This document shows, piece after piece, positions 12,801 to 23,461 of a stretch of DNA of 64,000 nucleotides. The position numbers were made by a program, and so were the translations under genes. Under the pieces are notes generated by a model. It did no database searches. It saw only the letters and a list, made by a program, of their open reading frames with translations, and was not told the origin of the DNA. The stretch covers positions 48,209,134-48,273,133 of the forward strand of contig JAAONU010000001.1 in assembly GCA_012932295.1 (NCBI GenBank), in the 5' to 3' direction. Position 1 is the first letter of the stretch, and each line of letters begins with the position of its first letter. This stretch comes from Cyclina sinensis. Lineage: Eukaryota; Mollusca; Bivalvia; Venerida; Veneridae.

Positions 12801-14985
12801 AATGAAGTTTAAAGTCTGTATGGGAAGTAGTTGTCAAGTTATACAGCAGAAATGCTTTTCAGAGTATAGGTCATTATGACCTTAACATCTGACCCACCGA
12901 TCCTAAGATGTACAGGGGTCATTTTCTCAATGTAATCAATCATCATATGAAGTTTGAAGTCTGTAAGACAAATGGTTATAAAGTTTTACAGCGGAAATAG
13001 TTTTCAGTGCTTAGGTCACTTTGTCTTTGACCTACTGACCCCAAAATCAATAGGGGTCATTCACTCAATGTGTGCAACCATTATATGAATTTTGAAGTCT
13101 CCATGACAAATGGTTGTCAAGTTATAGAGTCTAAATGATTCTAAACATTTAGGTCACTGTGACCTTGACCTTTGACCCCAAAGTGTATAAGGGTCATCCA
13201 CTGAATGTTAGCAATCATGACATAAAGTTTGAAGTCTCTATAACAAATGACTGTCAAGTTACACCACGGAAATTGTTTTCAATGTTAAGGTCTATGTGAC
13301 CTGAACCTTTGAGCAACTTATTCCAAAATCAATAGGGGCCATCCACTTAATGTGGGCAATAATCACATGAAGGTAAAAGACTGTAGGCCAAAGAGTACTC
13401 AAGTTATCCTCCAGAAACCAAACTGCTAACATGGACGCCCAGGACCATAACATAGTATGCCCCCTTTAGGGATATAAAAAGGGCAGGTGCTGATGGAAAC
13501 TGGGTATTTGAAAGCATGAAAAATTCACAAAGACCATTCACAGATTTACCTATGCTGAATCAGATTCAATTGTTTGTAATACCAGTTTAGAGACATAGTC
13601 TTAGTGTCTTATAATTCTAATACCAAATTATAATCGACTAGAAATACATAAATGCAAAGTCCTCTAAGATCACAGCAGGGTGCAAGAGAAACAGGCAGTG
13701 TACAAAATTAATGGGGCAGTGTGCATAATAAAAGGGTCAGGGAGCCTTGTCTTCTCTTTAATGTGTAAGTAAAAATACTTTATCAGCAATAATTCACAGC
13801 TCTTGCAAATTATTAATTTGAGAGAGGAATCGAGTCAAATAGTATACCATTGCATCAGTGGTAATACCTCAAGGTCCTGATTCTTTGACCAAAGCTCCCG
13901 TATTTCACATCTCATCTTCTCCATCTGATTCTCACATACATGTACACCTTCACATTTCTGAAGATGAGAAAAAGGAAGAAAGAAATTTCATGAAAACTCA
14001 TAGCTAATTATTTGAGATTCAGTTGTGACCACAAGACTAACATAGTGCCACTTAAGGTTTGTCTGATTCATTTCCTCACAGGCAATTAATTTATGTTGAG
14101 TCTATGGCATTGTATCAGTAACACATTGCAACTTCTTATTCTGCCTTCAGTTTACTTACCCGTATCAGTGAATCTGCTTGTTTACATCCAACAACGTGCC
14201 CTTTTCTTGAAAAACATGTCCCCTTTTCATCCGAATGTAGCGCAACACTTAAATCCTAAATTCTGATCTTTCTCAAGAAGTAAGATTACCTGTTTCTGCT
14301 GCAGATTATACAGGTACGTCTTCACCTTCAGAAGCTCATTGATAGCATTGTTGAAGTACTGGGTTGACACACCAGGTGGTTCATGGAAACTGTCCTTCAA
14401 ACCAAGGAACTCATTGGAATCTTGACCAGCTGAACCTGAATTCTCCAAACTGTTTCTTAATCCATCTTCACTATAAGGATCTGAAGATCTGCTTTTATTG
14501 TTTTGTTTATGATTATTGTCTGGGAAAAGGAACACTTCAGGGTGAATATCACGTTCACCTTTGTTACTCTCTGGTGCAGAATTTGACCTAGACACTTGTT
14601 CCCTCCCAGAATGGGGTTGTTCCTTCTTTTCATAACTCTCTATTTGAATCCTTAGTTCCAACTGTGCACATCTTTCTTTTAACTGTTTATTTTCAATCTG
14701 TGTGGTGTTCAACTTGTCCAAAATTACTGCTAACAGTTTTTGCTGTGACCATTTTTGTTGTACAGTTTCCTGTGGAACAACTACCTGACAGGAACCATTT
14801 GCCTGTAACTGCATGCCTACACATCGTTCTGATGTTACTTGTCCAGATATTTCATTTAGATTCTTGTTATTGCTGTTGTTCATTTCAGCAGTATTAACTG
14901 TATCAGATTTATCTTGATCCTTCTCCAAATTTCCTGTAAACCTTTCATTAGAATGGTTCGATGATGACTTTGACTGCAAGGACAT
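3409..14985 (-). CDS. Coiled-coil adaptor with C-terminal NEMO/optineurin-type zinc finger
   Basis: Seven coding exons, each ending in phase 0: 14290-14985, 13868-13957, 9336-9485, 7334-7399, 5063-5173, 4563-4667 and 3409-3810. They give 539 residues. The first ~230 residues are Ser/Asn/Gln-rich with one predicted helix (about 80-120). Residues ~233-430 are coiled coil with heptad-like Leu/Glu/Lys patterning (for example ESLEEELQRLREENEKL). Residues ~430-510 are Ser/Arg/Asn-rich and probably disordered. The last ~25 residues form a zinc finger C-x2-C-x12-H-x3-C beginning CPRC and ending in HLEAC. The same finger spacing and position occur in NEMO and optineurin, which bind ubiquitin and organise IKK/TBK1 signalling. 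I could not find a clear UBAN signature (DFxxER) in the coiled coil, so orthology is open; TBKBP1/AZI2-like or TNIP-like adaptors are alternatives. The gene model is secure, the function is inferred. Confidence 0.7.
3895..4185 (-). mobile_element. tRNA-derived SINE, copy in an intron of the zinc-finger gene
   Basis: Read on the minus strand it starts with a tRNA-like head (tctcaatcggtagagcatc as A box, ggttcaatcc as B box), then a body shared with the copy at 50282-50577 (gcaaaatttctc-gtga-aattg-tctcagaca; ctcacc; gtcagtca; ggttaggtggactgac) and a tail ending ggtgttaaacctcaacc with CAAA-type repeats. It lies in an intron and is followed on its far side by an ATA microsatellite (4186-4210). 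Confidence 0.85.
6021..6582. mobile_element. Dispersed non-autonomous element with inverted ends
   Basis: Opens acaagagggccaagatggcc and carries gctcacctgag at 6048-6058 against ctcaggtgagc at 6571-6581. The interior has two diverged ~150-bp units (tttgaccctggatgacccatatacaatccc / tttttgacccagatgacccatatacaatccc). There is no ORF of note. It matches a repeat type I know to be common in bivalves. It sits in the intron between exons 4 and 5 of the zinc-finger gene. Confidence 0.8.
6882..7165 (+). repeat. 27-bp minisatellite, about ten copies
   Basis: The unit is approximately tgcttaaagtgtccttgctcaaaaaca, diverged toward both ends. The period is a multiple of three, so the plus strand stays open for 88 codons as a degenerate nine-residue repeat; this is a by-product and not a gene. 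It is followed at 7170-7215 by a tRNA-B-box-like remnant (gggctttgaacctgggac). Intronic. Confidence 0.85.
7483..8664. mobile_element. Dispersed 'tgacctttgacc' repeat element
   Basis: Starts aacaagagatgtttgtgaaag...tatgcccca and ends gaagggggcataa, giving inverted boundary motifs. The interior is about six diverged units of ~170-190 bp, each with 'gtgaccttgacctttgacctactgacc' like cores and 'gaagtttgaaggctgtgggcc' like partners. No coding capacity. It lies in the intron between exons 3 and 4 of the zinc-finger gene. Related sequence recurs at 12616-13490 and 57193-57422. Confidence 0.8.
11288..11446. repeat. Left end of a dispersed 'aacaagagcactgc' element
   Basis: Starts aacaagagcactgctgggcggagcattatatgacc, a typical opening of a bivalve repeat. 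It is probably the left part of the element whose right part (tgacctttgacc units) resumes at 12616 and ends near 13490, split by the 11447-12615 block. Confidence 0.55.
11447..12615. mobile_element. Nested element with five ~169-bp tandem units
   Basis: Opens taccccc(g)cttcgaagaagtgggggata and closes with gcgggggtatcactagtgagcatt, suggesting inverted termini. The motif 'gcctgatatt' recurs near 11572, 11751, 11919, 12088 and 12257, so units are about 179, 168, 169 and 169 bp; the later ones are the most alike. Each unit carries ctcagcaactataa-atgcagcagcctgatat and tgctccttgct-atctac. Right of the array lies the LINE endonuclease fragment at 12359-12502. Confidence 0.8.
12359..12502 (+). mobile_element. 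LINE endonuclease C-terminal fragment
   Basis: A 47-codon frame, ending at a stop at 12500-12502, reads PTHRKGGSLDRIFV and then ...YSDHFHIHLAVPW. The patterns 'T-x-x-G-x-x-LD-x-I/V-F' and '(Y)SDH' are the closing motifs of apurinic-type endonucleases of non-LTR retrotransposons, with the catalytic Asp-His pair retained. Nothing upstream in frame matches the rest of the endonuclease, and the reverse transcriptase is absent. Confidence 0.65.
12616..13490. repeat. Right part of a 'tgacctttgacc' dispersed element
   Basis: About five diverged units containing 'gtcactgtgaccttgacctttgacc' and 'ataggggtcat-cactcaatgt' motifs, ending ...agtatgccccctttagggatataaaaagggc. The organisation resembles 7483-8664. 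It occupies the large intron between exons 2 and 3 of the zinc-finger gene. Confidence 0.7.
14290..14985 (-). CDS. First coding exon of the zinc-finger adaptor gene
   Basis: Begins at ATG (minus-strand position 14985, MSLQSKSS...) and ends at the donor CAG|GTAATC, giving 232 residues. It is low-complexity, rich in Ser, Asn and Gln, with a helical stretch around LLAVILDKLNTTQIENKQLK. The ATG is the first in frame in this exon; a non-coding 5' exon further right is possible but not identifiable. Confidence 0.75.
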
Positions 14986-16231
14986 TTTCTATACTCTAAA
15001 CATGTCCTTTCAAGCCTTCTTCTGTGCTTTGGAAGTGTACCCTTGAAAAGAAAACAAGAATTTATATATATGTAGATATTTATATATACATGTATACGTA
15101 AAATTTACTGTAACGGTCAGGAAAATATAACCCATATTCGTTATAAATTAACAACAAACTAAAATGGTTATATAAATATACTGATCAACATTTCTTGAGA
15201 TCAGCATTATTTGTTTTATACATTCATTGCAGGATATTAATATGCCAAGTAAATGAAGAAAAAAATCTCATTGTTTTACTAAAATGGTCGCACACTGTAT
15301 GCTTCTACTTGGGTATGAAGCATTTTCATCAGGACTGCTATCATGAATTTCAAATTATTTCCCTAAGGTTATTAATGGTCCCTAACGGGGACTGGTGTCA
15401 TACCATAAAAGAAACAAGTTGGACCTTTTCTTTCATAGCATATTTTGTATAAGTTGCAGGGCTTTAAACTCTTATACAAAATTAGAAGGTTAGAGGCTAC
15501 TTTTCAACTGAAAATAAGAAGATTTATGTGCCATTAAAATTTCCCCAAAAGTGACATTACAAAAATTATATTGTGAATGTTCATGATTTCCCAATCAGTA
15601 ATTGATATGCTGGAAAATTTCCAATTTATATGTTATTTTTTTCTGTCATATCCCTATACTACATTTTTTACTATTTGATCAGGTGCAGCATACTGCACAA
15701 CCTATTCAATTTTAACGTGAACTGGCTCTGGTTGAAATTATATTGTGTGCTGACTAAAATTGATCATTACACTCGGCTAGAAGTTGTCTATTTCTCCTGA
15801 ATGGCACCCTGACAGAATCAACAAACAAGCTAGGGTCAATAAACAGTCACTCATCACCGCTCCTGATATGTCCCGCCGAGAAAACAGCGCAGCTCTTCAA
15901 GGTAGACAGATGTTGTGAAGTTGGCACGAATACCGGTACAACCACATACATCAGAATGGTATATTCCCCTTTCCCTTACCCTTTCTAAAGAGCTCTTAAC
16001 AAGTTCTAAAATCCCCAAAATTTAAAAGGCCTAAAGTCTATAAACTGTAGAAAACTTTAGTTTTCCAAATCACTTCAATTCAAGAAAGGATTGTTGTGGA
16101 ACTATTTTCATCAAAGAGGACTACAGATTTACTTGTGATGTACAGTCATGTAATCCATGTGTGTGTGTTTTTGTGTGTGTGTTTTTGTGTGTTTTATATA
16201 GAGAGAGTAAATATTTTATTGGAATAAGGTT
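14986..16231. other. Upstream region of the zinc-finger gene
   Basis: Contains the presumed promoter and 5' UTR of the minus-strand gene. I see only AT-rich sequence, a TA-rich tract near 15060-15100 and a GT/T-rich tract at 16158-16200. No CpG cluster, no exon with convincing splice sites and no recognisable repeat. Confidence 0.4.
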
Positions 16232-18298
16232 GTGACTTTTTCAACAGAACCCCTGCTGTACAGAAGTTCCTCAAAGAGGCAAACCAGCTTTCCATACACG
16301 ACGATATTCTATGTATACAGAATTGCTACCATGGGATGGCCAACAAGTGAGACAGCTTGTCATTCAAAAAATCACATAGGAACATTGCTAGCAAAGGCAT
16401 CCATAATGATGCTAGGCACTAGGGCAAAGAAAAAACATTATGGCTTGGCAGACAAAGGTTTTATTGGCCTGGTATTGTGAAGGATATTGACAGACTGAGC
16501 AATGTGATCGCTGCATTAGAAGGAAGACTCCAGGCAACAAGCTTTTCACCAATCTGAAGCCTATCCATACTACCAGATCCATGGCATTGGTCTCCATTGC
16601 CTTCTTAAAGCTAAAGTCCAGTATTACTACCGCTTGCAAAACTGATTAGAGTTTCACGTATTTGGAAAGCGGTAAAAAGTGTCGTTACGATGTTTATTTC
16701 AGTAGCTTAAACTGTCACTTTACTGATCGTCCAATCACAGCGAGACAGTTTTCTCAGGTATACCTGTCAATAAAACTGCATCTTGAAATCTACCCGCAGC
16801 CAGAAAAATGTGCTTGGGAGGCGCCAAAGTTGCTGTGTCGTAATTGTCGCTGCGTTGCTACCGGAAGTCTTCACTCAGTACAGCTTTTCCATTTCGTACA
16901 CAGAATGACACTTTTGACAGGTAAAAGGCAGAGTTTGAAATAAACACATTGGGCGGCGTTTTAATTGATTTTCGACAGGTGTACCGACCAGTCTCGTTCT
17001 TCACCTAACAGTGTAAACTCTAATCAGTTTTGCAAGCGGTAGTAAAAGGTGGTATTGAAAATATTCTTGTTATAGTCAACAAATTCACATGTTTTGCACA
17101 GGCTATTCCTTGCAGGAACCAAACAGCAGTTAGCACAGCAAAGGCACTTTATGAAGGTTATTTTTTATACTAAAGCTTCCCAGAGCAACTGCATAGTGAC
17201 CAGTGATGTAACTTTTTAAGTTGCATCATCCAGGAGCTATGCAAGACTGCAGGCATTAAGAAGTCAAGGGCAACTCCTTATCATCTCAAAGGGAATGGTG
17301 GAACAGAAAGATGGAACCAGTCTCTCCAAAAAATGTTAGCTCTAGAAAATCACCAGAAGTCTGATTGCAAGGCATACATAGTCCCCTGGTGCAAGCATAA
17401 AAATGCTACTAAGAATGATGCAACAGGATACACCCCTCACTTTCTGATGTTTGGCTGGCACCCTAGGCTTCCTGTAAAAGCTTATCTAGGAACAGATCTG
17501 TCAGAATCACACAGGTAATATGTCCTCCTATGCATTAAAGATGCTGAAGAAGCTGGAAAGATGGCTGCCAAAAACACGAACATCTATAATCAGAGAGTAA
17601 GGTATACCTGGCTGGATGTTGGAGATAAAGTTCTAATTTGGACGGCTGAACTGAAGGGAACTAACAAGTTGACAAATCCCTGGGATGAAGAAATCCACAA
17701 AGTCCCTTCTATGCCCAATCCTTACATTCCCATGTATAGAGTTCAGCAAGAGAAAAAGAAGGGTCCAATAAAGAGTCGACACCAGAGCATATTACTTCCC
17801 CATTTTTGCACTCAATATGTGGAAGTGGGTGCTGAAACTAGAACAGTAGAACTGAAAGCAGTACTCACAGGAGAACTCTAAATAAGTTTGGACCGGCAGT
17901 CAATACTCTTTCCACCAAACCTGAAGATACCATTAATTTCCTACTCAGAAGGTAACACTGACAGAGTTGGAATATATATACCTCCACCAATGAGGCTCCA
18001 GAAAAGCCCCCCAAGGACAGTCTACAGAGACAGAACGAAGTCCATAACCCCTGTATCTTCACAGGCACTGGAACTGCCTCAGAGTGAACCTTGTGCAGAG
18101 CCAGTAATTTACCAACAATTTTCCAAATCTGACAGTTTATTATCGCAGTCAGATGCTGAGACTACATTTGTAAATGTGGATCAGGAAACTTGCTCCACCC
18201 CAGCACCTGACCCTCCACCTTGTAGTCCTCAGCCAGAAAGGCGCAGAGCCCCACCACAGGGAATGGGTTACATGTACTTCCATTATTGCAGAACCTAG
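16232..18298 (+). mobile_element. Degraded Gypsy-type LTR retrotransposon pol remnant
   Basis: Fragments in order: the linker before the integrase (near 16240-16340), a decayed zinc-binding H2C2 region with C-x2-C at about 16505-16515, the integrase core after 17045 and a GPY/F-like C-terminal region at 17561-17800. Of the catalytic D-D-E triad, the first Asp is replaced (VNKFT), the second survives in HSDQ near 17200 and is followed by a stop, and the Glu survives in the GGTERWNQSL segment near 17290-17315. Frames shift several times. A Pro/Ser-rich open frame at 17888-18298 follows. No gag, reverse transcriptase or LTR pair is visible, so it cannot move by itself. Confidence 0.8.
16624..17045. 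mobile_element. 422-bp MITE with perfect 31-bp terminal inverted repeats
   Basis: The left end TTACTACCGCTTGCAAAACT... (16624-16654) is identical over 31 of 31 bases to the reverse complement of 17015-17045. The element lies inside the integrase-coding region of the Gypsy remnant; host coding sense resumes in frame directly after it (K-G-G-I-E-N...). The interior has no transposase. Target duplication is not clear; a TA duplication is possible. Confidence 0.9.
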
Positions 18299-19790
18299 CC
18301 AAGATTTAGAAGTATTTGTGTAATCGCTTACTCGTAAAGCTTTAATGTATGAAACTTTCTCAATTTATTTTTCACAGAAATTAAATTAAATGAAAATAAT
18401 CATCTTTATGGTATAAAAATTTTTCAGATACATAACCTGAAATGATTATATAATTATGCAAGGTACATAATGAACAGATACTTGACATTTTATTTCTGCT
18501 GACTGTACAGTTTGATTTCGAAGCTAAAATCAGATGTTTTATTTTTACCAATTGCCTAAATTGATTTAATACTGTTATTTCTGAACAGAGAAATACTTAG
18601 TCATATTACACACAGAAGCTCGTATAATGTGCATATAAATCCAGAAATAGGCTGTGTCTTCACATAAATTTCATGTGAAGTTGCTGCCTTCCTGTGGAGA
18701 AGTTGCTGTTTCTATGTGGAGTTGTTTTTATTGATCAGCGGAGATTACTCTGAGTCTGAAATATTTCATATGTTCTTACAGCTGCAGTTGTGTGCCACTG
18801 TAAATTTATTTCATTACAGATCTTAATCAGATATATAGATCTATTACAGTTAAAGAAGTTGATTCCTTCATAAGAGATTTCATAATTTCATTGCCATATT
18901 GGATTCTAATTAAACCATTTAAAATTTGTTACTCCTCCTTAAGAGTGTCTGTCATACTGTGTTGTACCATACACTGTATCTTTATGGTATACAAATTTTG
19001 CATTCAAAGATCTATCACATTTTTATTTTCTGGTATAGAAAACTGAATGGAAATGTCAGGAGCCATATCCTTAAAGGGAGGGAATATGTAACCTAGGCAT
19101 TCTTATTTTAACTGCTATGCATCTGCTTGATATTGTATCTTCCATGTTGTACTGTCTCTCATCTGTATTTGCCTTACAATAATGTGTCTTCTGTTGCCTA
19201 ACCATAGTAGCATTATGTCTACTGTCTCTTACATAAGAGAGGTCACTGTAAGTTGCGAGGTCATATGAATTTCATGTGCATGACCATAAAATCCCACGAA
19301 ACATTTTCTTTCAGCTAGTTCTTTCCTTTGTACAGATCCTTTATTTACAAGTAATGGCATGACGTGTTTTGCAGTGCATTCATTGTAGTATGTCTACATT
19401 GTAATAAAATACTTGATTAAATATTACATGGAATCAAGTTCTTATATGGATTCCTTGTAAGATTTTATTTATTCATTAATCTATTTAATAAAAATATTTG
19501 TAATACGTAATTCTTCATGTTTGACGAATTTGATGAAATGTGTAAATTATAATTTTTGATGAACTGTTTGAAATTCTTTGGTATTATATGTTTTAGGCAC
19601 ATTTAAATGTTTAATGTTTATATTAAACTGGAAGAAATTGATCAAAGACTTTGATTTCATTAACCCTGGGTTATATGAGTTTAAGGGGGATAGTGCAAGA
19701 AACAAAAAGCATCACATTCCAGATCCACTCCTGGTTCTTAAAAATGCTCAGTGTATAGCACTAAAACATGAGACCTTAGAGTAATGTCTC
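18299..19790. other. Gene-free AT-rich stretch
   Basis: AT-rich intergenic sequence with no conserved frame, no tRNA and no repeat I can identify. It may contain a 3' LTR of the Gypsy remnant, but no partner copy is present to prove it. Confidence 0.4.
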
Positions 19791-19799
19791 AAGCAAAAG

Positions 19800-20172
19800 A
19801 CCATAAGTTGTGTTAGTGGAGGAGCAGGATACCAAACTGGTGACCTTTACACTACCTTTTGACCTCTGTGACCTTGACCTTGGTGGTAGGGGTCTTGGTT
19901 TTGCGCATGACACATTGTCTTAATATGGTGAATATTTGTGCAAACTTATTTCAAAACCCTTTGATGAATGGAAAAGTTGTGGACCAGACACAAAACAGAC
20001 CCTATAACAGACCATGTTAAGCTTTGACCTCTAAGTGTGACCTTGACCTTGGAGGCAGGGGTCTGGGTGTTGCGCATCACACGTCTTCTTATTATGGTAA
20101 ACATTTGTGCCAAGTTATTTCAAACACCCTCGATGAATGGTTTTGTTATGGACCGGACACAAAGTGTGAAGA
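19800..20172. repeat. Two-unit dispersed repeat ('gaccttgaccttgg.ggtaggggtct')
   Basis: Two ~170-bp units share gtgaccttgaccttgg-gg-aggggtct-gg-ttgcgcat-acac and atggtaaa/gaatatttgtgc-aa-ttatttcaaa-accct-gatgaatgg...ggacc-gacacaaa. I recognise this as a widespread bivalve repeat type. No coding content. Confidence 0.75.
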
Positions 20173-20680
20173 TTCATGAAATTACTGCTGCCACCAATGT
20201 AGTAACCTGATGAAGTCAATTTTGGTCACCCATCCAAGTACTAACCATGCAAATGTTCCAGACACTCTAACCATGTCGCTTAAAAGCTAGCCCAACAGTG
20301 AAGCTGTTGGAAGTGCCTTTATCTATCTGATGTCCACTACATTCCTCCTTTAACCTTCAGGAGCCGGGCATCTACTGTATAGCTTCCTACAGAACTTGTT
20401 TCCACTCCAATCATGCAAATGGACTTAACAGATTGTTAATCGTTGCACTTTCAGTGCATACATGCACAAACCAAGGTAAAGACCTGGCTGAGGTTCATGG
20501 AATACCACTGCCACCATTATAGTAACCTGGCCAATGAGCTCAGTTTCGTAACCCATGCAAGTGCTAACCATAGATAACATTGCTTATCTTACCAATCATT
20601 CCAGACTCTCTAACCATGTCGCTATAGTGCTAGCCCAACTGCGAGGTTATTGGAAATGCCTTATCTTATATCTACCAGCC
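20173..20680. repeat. Diverged duplicated block
   Basis: Two copies (about 20173-20340 and 20490-20670) share 'tgccaccaatgtagtaacctg', 'acccatgcaagtgctaaccat', 'ccagactctctaaccatgtcgct' and 'gctagcccaac-gtgaag-t-ttgga-atgcc'. Both follow the preceding repeat and may be part of the same composite element. Confidence 0.6.
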
Positions 20681-20846
20681 ACTTATTAAAGTCATATTTG
20701 CATTGTTAGAATGCAAGTCAAAAATTTACTTTATTAATTGTGGTACGCTTCGTCTTAAAATGGTACGCTCTCGCACTGGTACAGTTTTGCAATGGGAGGC
20801 TTCGACTGTGAACGATGAATGTGTACGACATTAAATGAATACCGGC

Positions 20847-21629
20847 TGATTCAGACCTTGGCTAATTCGGCCCCACCTTGACTGATTCGGACCAGTTACT
20901 GAAAGATTATGGTCGTTTATCAACTCCAATTCAAGTTTGTCAGCTGAAGCATTAACACGCCAGATTGGAATAACTGAAGTTCATTAAGCACTGTAACCCG
21001 ACATAATGTGCTATCAACCCACAGAATGAATTTTTATCATGCCCAAGTAACGCGTATTTATGTAGTATTTTTATGTATTGTGTGCTAGATTTGTTATACG
21101 AATAAAGATAGGAAAACTTTTACTCAACTTTTGCTTCACTGTGCAAGAGTAATGGAAAAAATCCTGTCCTATAAATTTATTTTGCTTAAACTTTTGCCAC
21201 GTTTCATTTCAGTTAGTATATTGTTAAACATTTCACTGATTATGAATAATGTTATTAAAGAATAAAAATGTAAAACGATTAAAATTTAAAGAATAAAGAA
21301 ACAGAATTTTCTTCGAATTTTTATTCACTTGTATTTTAAATGTTAAGTTCGTCGCAAATATGAAGATATATTCTATGTAGTCTCACAATGCTAAAGAAGC
21401 AGACGAACTTAGTGTAATAAATAACAATTATCAGCATTAAGCCAGATAATGACCCAAATATAAGCAAGATAAATATCAAAAATAGGTATATAATTACCAA
21501 AAATATTCAAAAAAAATATCTACTAAACTTCAATCAAATGGTCCAAATCATTTAAGAAAGTGACCTGAATCAGCCAGACATATGGTCCGAATCAGCCAAG
21601 GCGGGCCGAATCAGCCAAGGTCTGAATCA
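20847..21629. mobile_element. 783-bp element with long imperfect inverted ends made of sub-repeats
   Basis: The left arm (20847-20892, starting tgattcagaccttggctaat) pairs with the reverse complement of the right arm (21584-21629) over ~46 bases with few mismatches. Each arm holds two copies of a ~19-bp motif ccttggctgattcggncc; further copies of gaatcagcca lie just inside the right arm. The interior (~690 bp) is AT-rich and non-coding. No clear target duplication. Confidence 0.8.
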
Positions 21630-22344
21630 TTAGTGATTACGAGTCTGGATAAAGAGCAAAATGATCGTTATCATTAACGAAAAATCTGATAATTACAACA
21701 GCTAAAATCTACCTCGTAGTACCTGTTTGACTTGTGTTTTTACTTCAAACTGGTAGTTACTCTTCAAACACATAAATCATTTGCCGCGAAGAAATATTAA
21801 ATCGAAACAACTTTTTCGATTGGAAATTCCGAACAAACGTTCAGCTGACCGTGACTTAGGGTTTCACACTGCTATATTTTCAAATTTTCATATTATGTTG
21901 TGTTTCTTAAAATGTTTGACATCTCATACTTCTCGAACTAATCACCCTAATCACAGCGATAAAGTTAATGAAGAACTTATTCCATAAATATGGTATACAG
22001 TAACTTTTGTTCTTTTAGATCCTTCTGACATAAATATTTATCTGGAATGTTCTAAATATTAGTGTTCTTTGGCCTTATTCAACGTTCGTGGAAACTTGTT
22101 TCAGTGGCTCTTAAAATAGTTTTTCTGAGTATTTGCTAAAGTTTTGGTTACCCAAACTAAAAACGTAAGTTTTCTTTCTTTGGTTTATTAATGCTTGGTG
22201 ATCTACATCTACATTGTTCTTCCGAGCGATCATTAATGATTATTACTGGAAGGCAGAGACATAATATAATCAGTATACATGATTGTTGGGAGACTAGTGT
22301 AGAAGTTCACGAGATGAAATCTTCAAAGACTGGCAGGAGCCCAA

Positions 22345-22920
22345 GGAGGATAATGTCACCATAGTTTGACAGCTCTAAAGTTAGTGGAGATCAGGCATAG
22401 CCTGACAGCTAACAAGCGGAGATCCATCAAGGCCTAGTCAAAATAATTCAAGTGACGTCTTGAGCAAATTCTGAGATATTTTTGTTATGATTCAGAATCT
22501 CGCTTTAACGTCGCGGAGGTGAGCTATTGACCCATACAAAAAATTACACAATATCATCGACTTGCGTAAAATTAGTTGGACTACAGGTCTTACTACGCAC
22601 CAGTGGTGTTCCATAGGCATAGCCTGACAGCACAGTGAAGGTACATAGACATAGCTTGACAGCTCACAAGTGGAGATGAATCATTCATAGGCATAGCCCA
22701 TCAGAGTTCCAGTGACTCCAGTGGAGATCCATTGGCATAGTTTGACAGATCACCAGTGGAGATTCATAGACATAGTATGAGTATGACAGCTCACAAGTGG
22801 AGATCTATAGGCTAGGCAGACAGCTTATTGCTGGAGATACATTATAAGGCATAGCCTGACAGCTCACAAGTGGAATTTAAATCACCAGTGGAGATCAGTA
22901 GGCATAGCCATGTATGCTTG
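22345..22920 (+). repeat. Degenerate ~35-bp minisatellite
   Basis: Roughly a dozen imperfect copies of ggcatagcctgacagctcac followed by cagtggagatccata. Spacing varies, and copies are point-mutated and partly deleted. A second block of the same unit lies at 23462-23612. No coding meaning seen. Confidence 0.85.
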
Positions 22921-23461
22921 AATATAGGGAATACATGGTTGGTGCTGAGATGGAAATGGTTTATCCGGTGAGCAAGAATTAAGCTTATCTTGGTGAGCTT
23001 TAGCAAGCCAAGATTTGCTTTTGCGGAGAACCGGAAAAAAAAGCATAAAATTATGTAGTCAATTTATCCTGTTTGTACAACAAAATAAGTCTTAAAACTC
23101 CATTTACCTGGATTTGAAACCACTTCAGAGCGTCAGTTTGACAGCCTTACAACCATTCTGCAACATGATGCGCCAGTAAAAGAGTCCGATAAAAATGTCA
23201 TGGTTTTCAAAATAAAAAATCAACAAACTATGTTTGGAATATAATATATCACTTTTATTCATAACACTGTCTCCCTTTGTGTAATGAACACAAATATATA
23301 TTGTCAGTATTTGTAACGAGTGCCCTGCTTCATGTAGGAATACAAAATTATAAAAATAAAGCTAACCAGATGACCTACTGACAGGATATCACTTAGTTTA
23401 TCTGGTCAGCCCTTTATTAGGTCCGGAAATTCTGTAGAAACAGGATAAAAACTATATATAT
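22921..23461. other. Unique spacer between two minisatellite blocks
   Basis: Non-coding AT-rich sequence. Includes a weak hairpin (atcttgg 22995 region / ccaagat). Nothing else identified. Confidence 0.4.

Noticed and set aside
16662..16943. 93-codon plus-strand frame inside the MITE
   Set aside because: No similarity to transposases, lies between the inverted ends and is not flanked by other coding signals; probably chance.
22980..23030. Hairpin atcttgg...ccaagat as a structured RNA
   Set aside because: Only about seven base pairs with a long loop; expected by chance at this composition.
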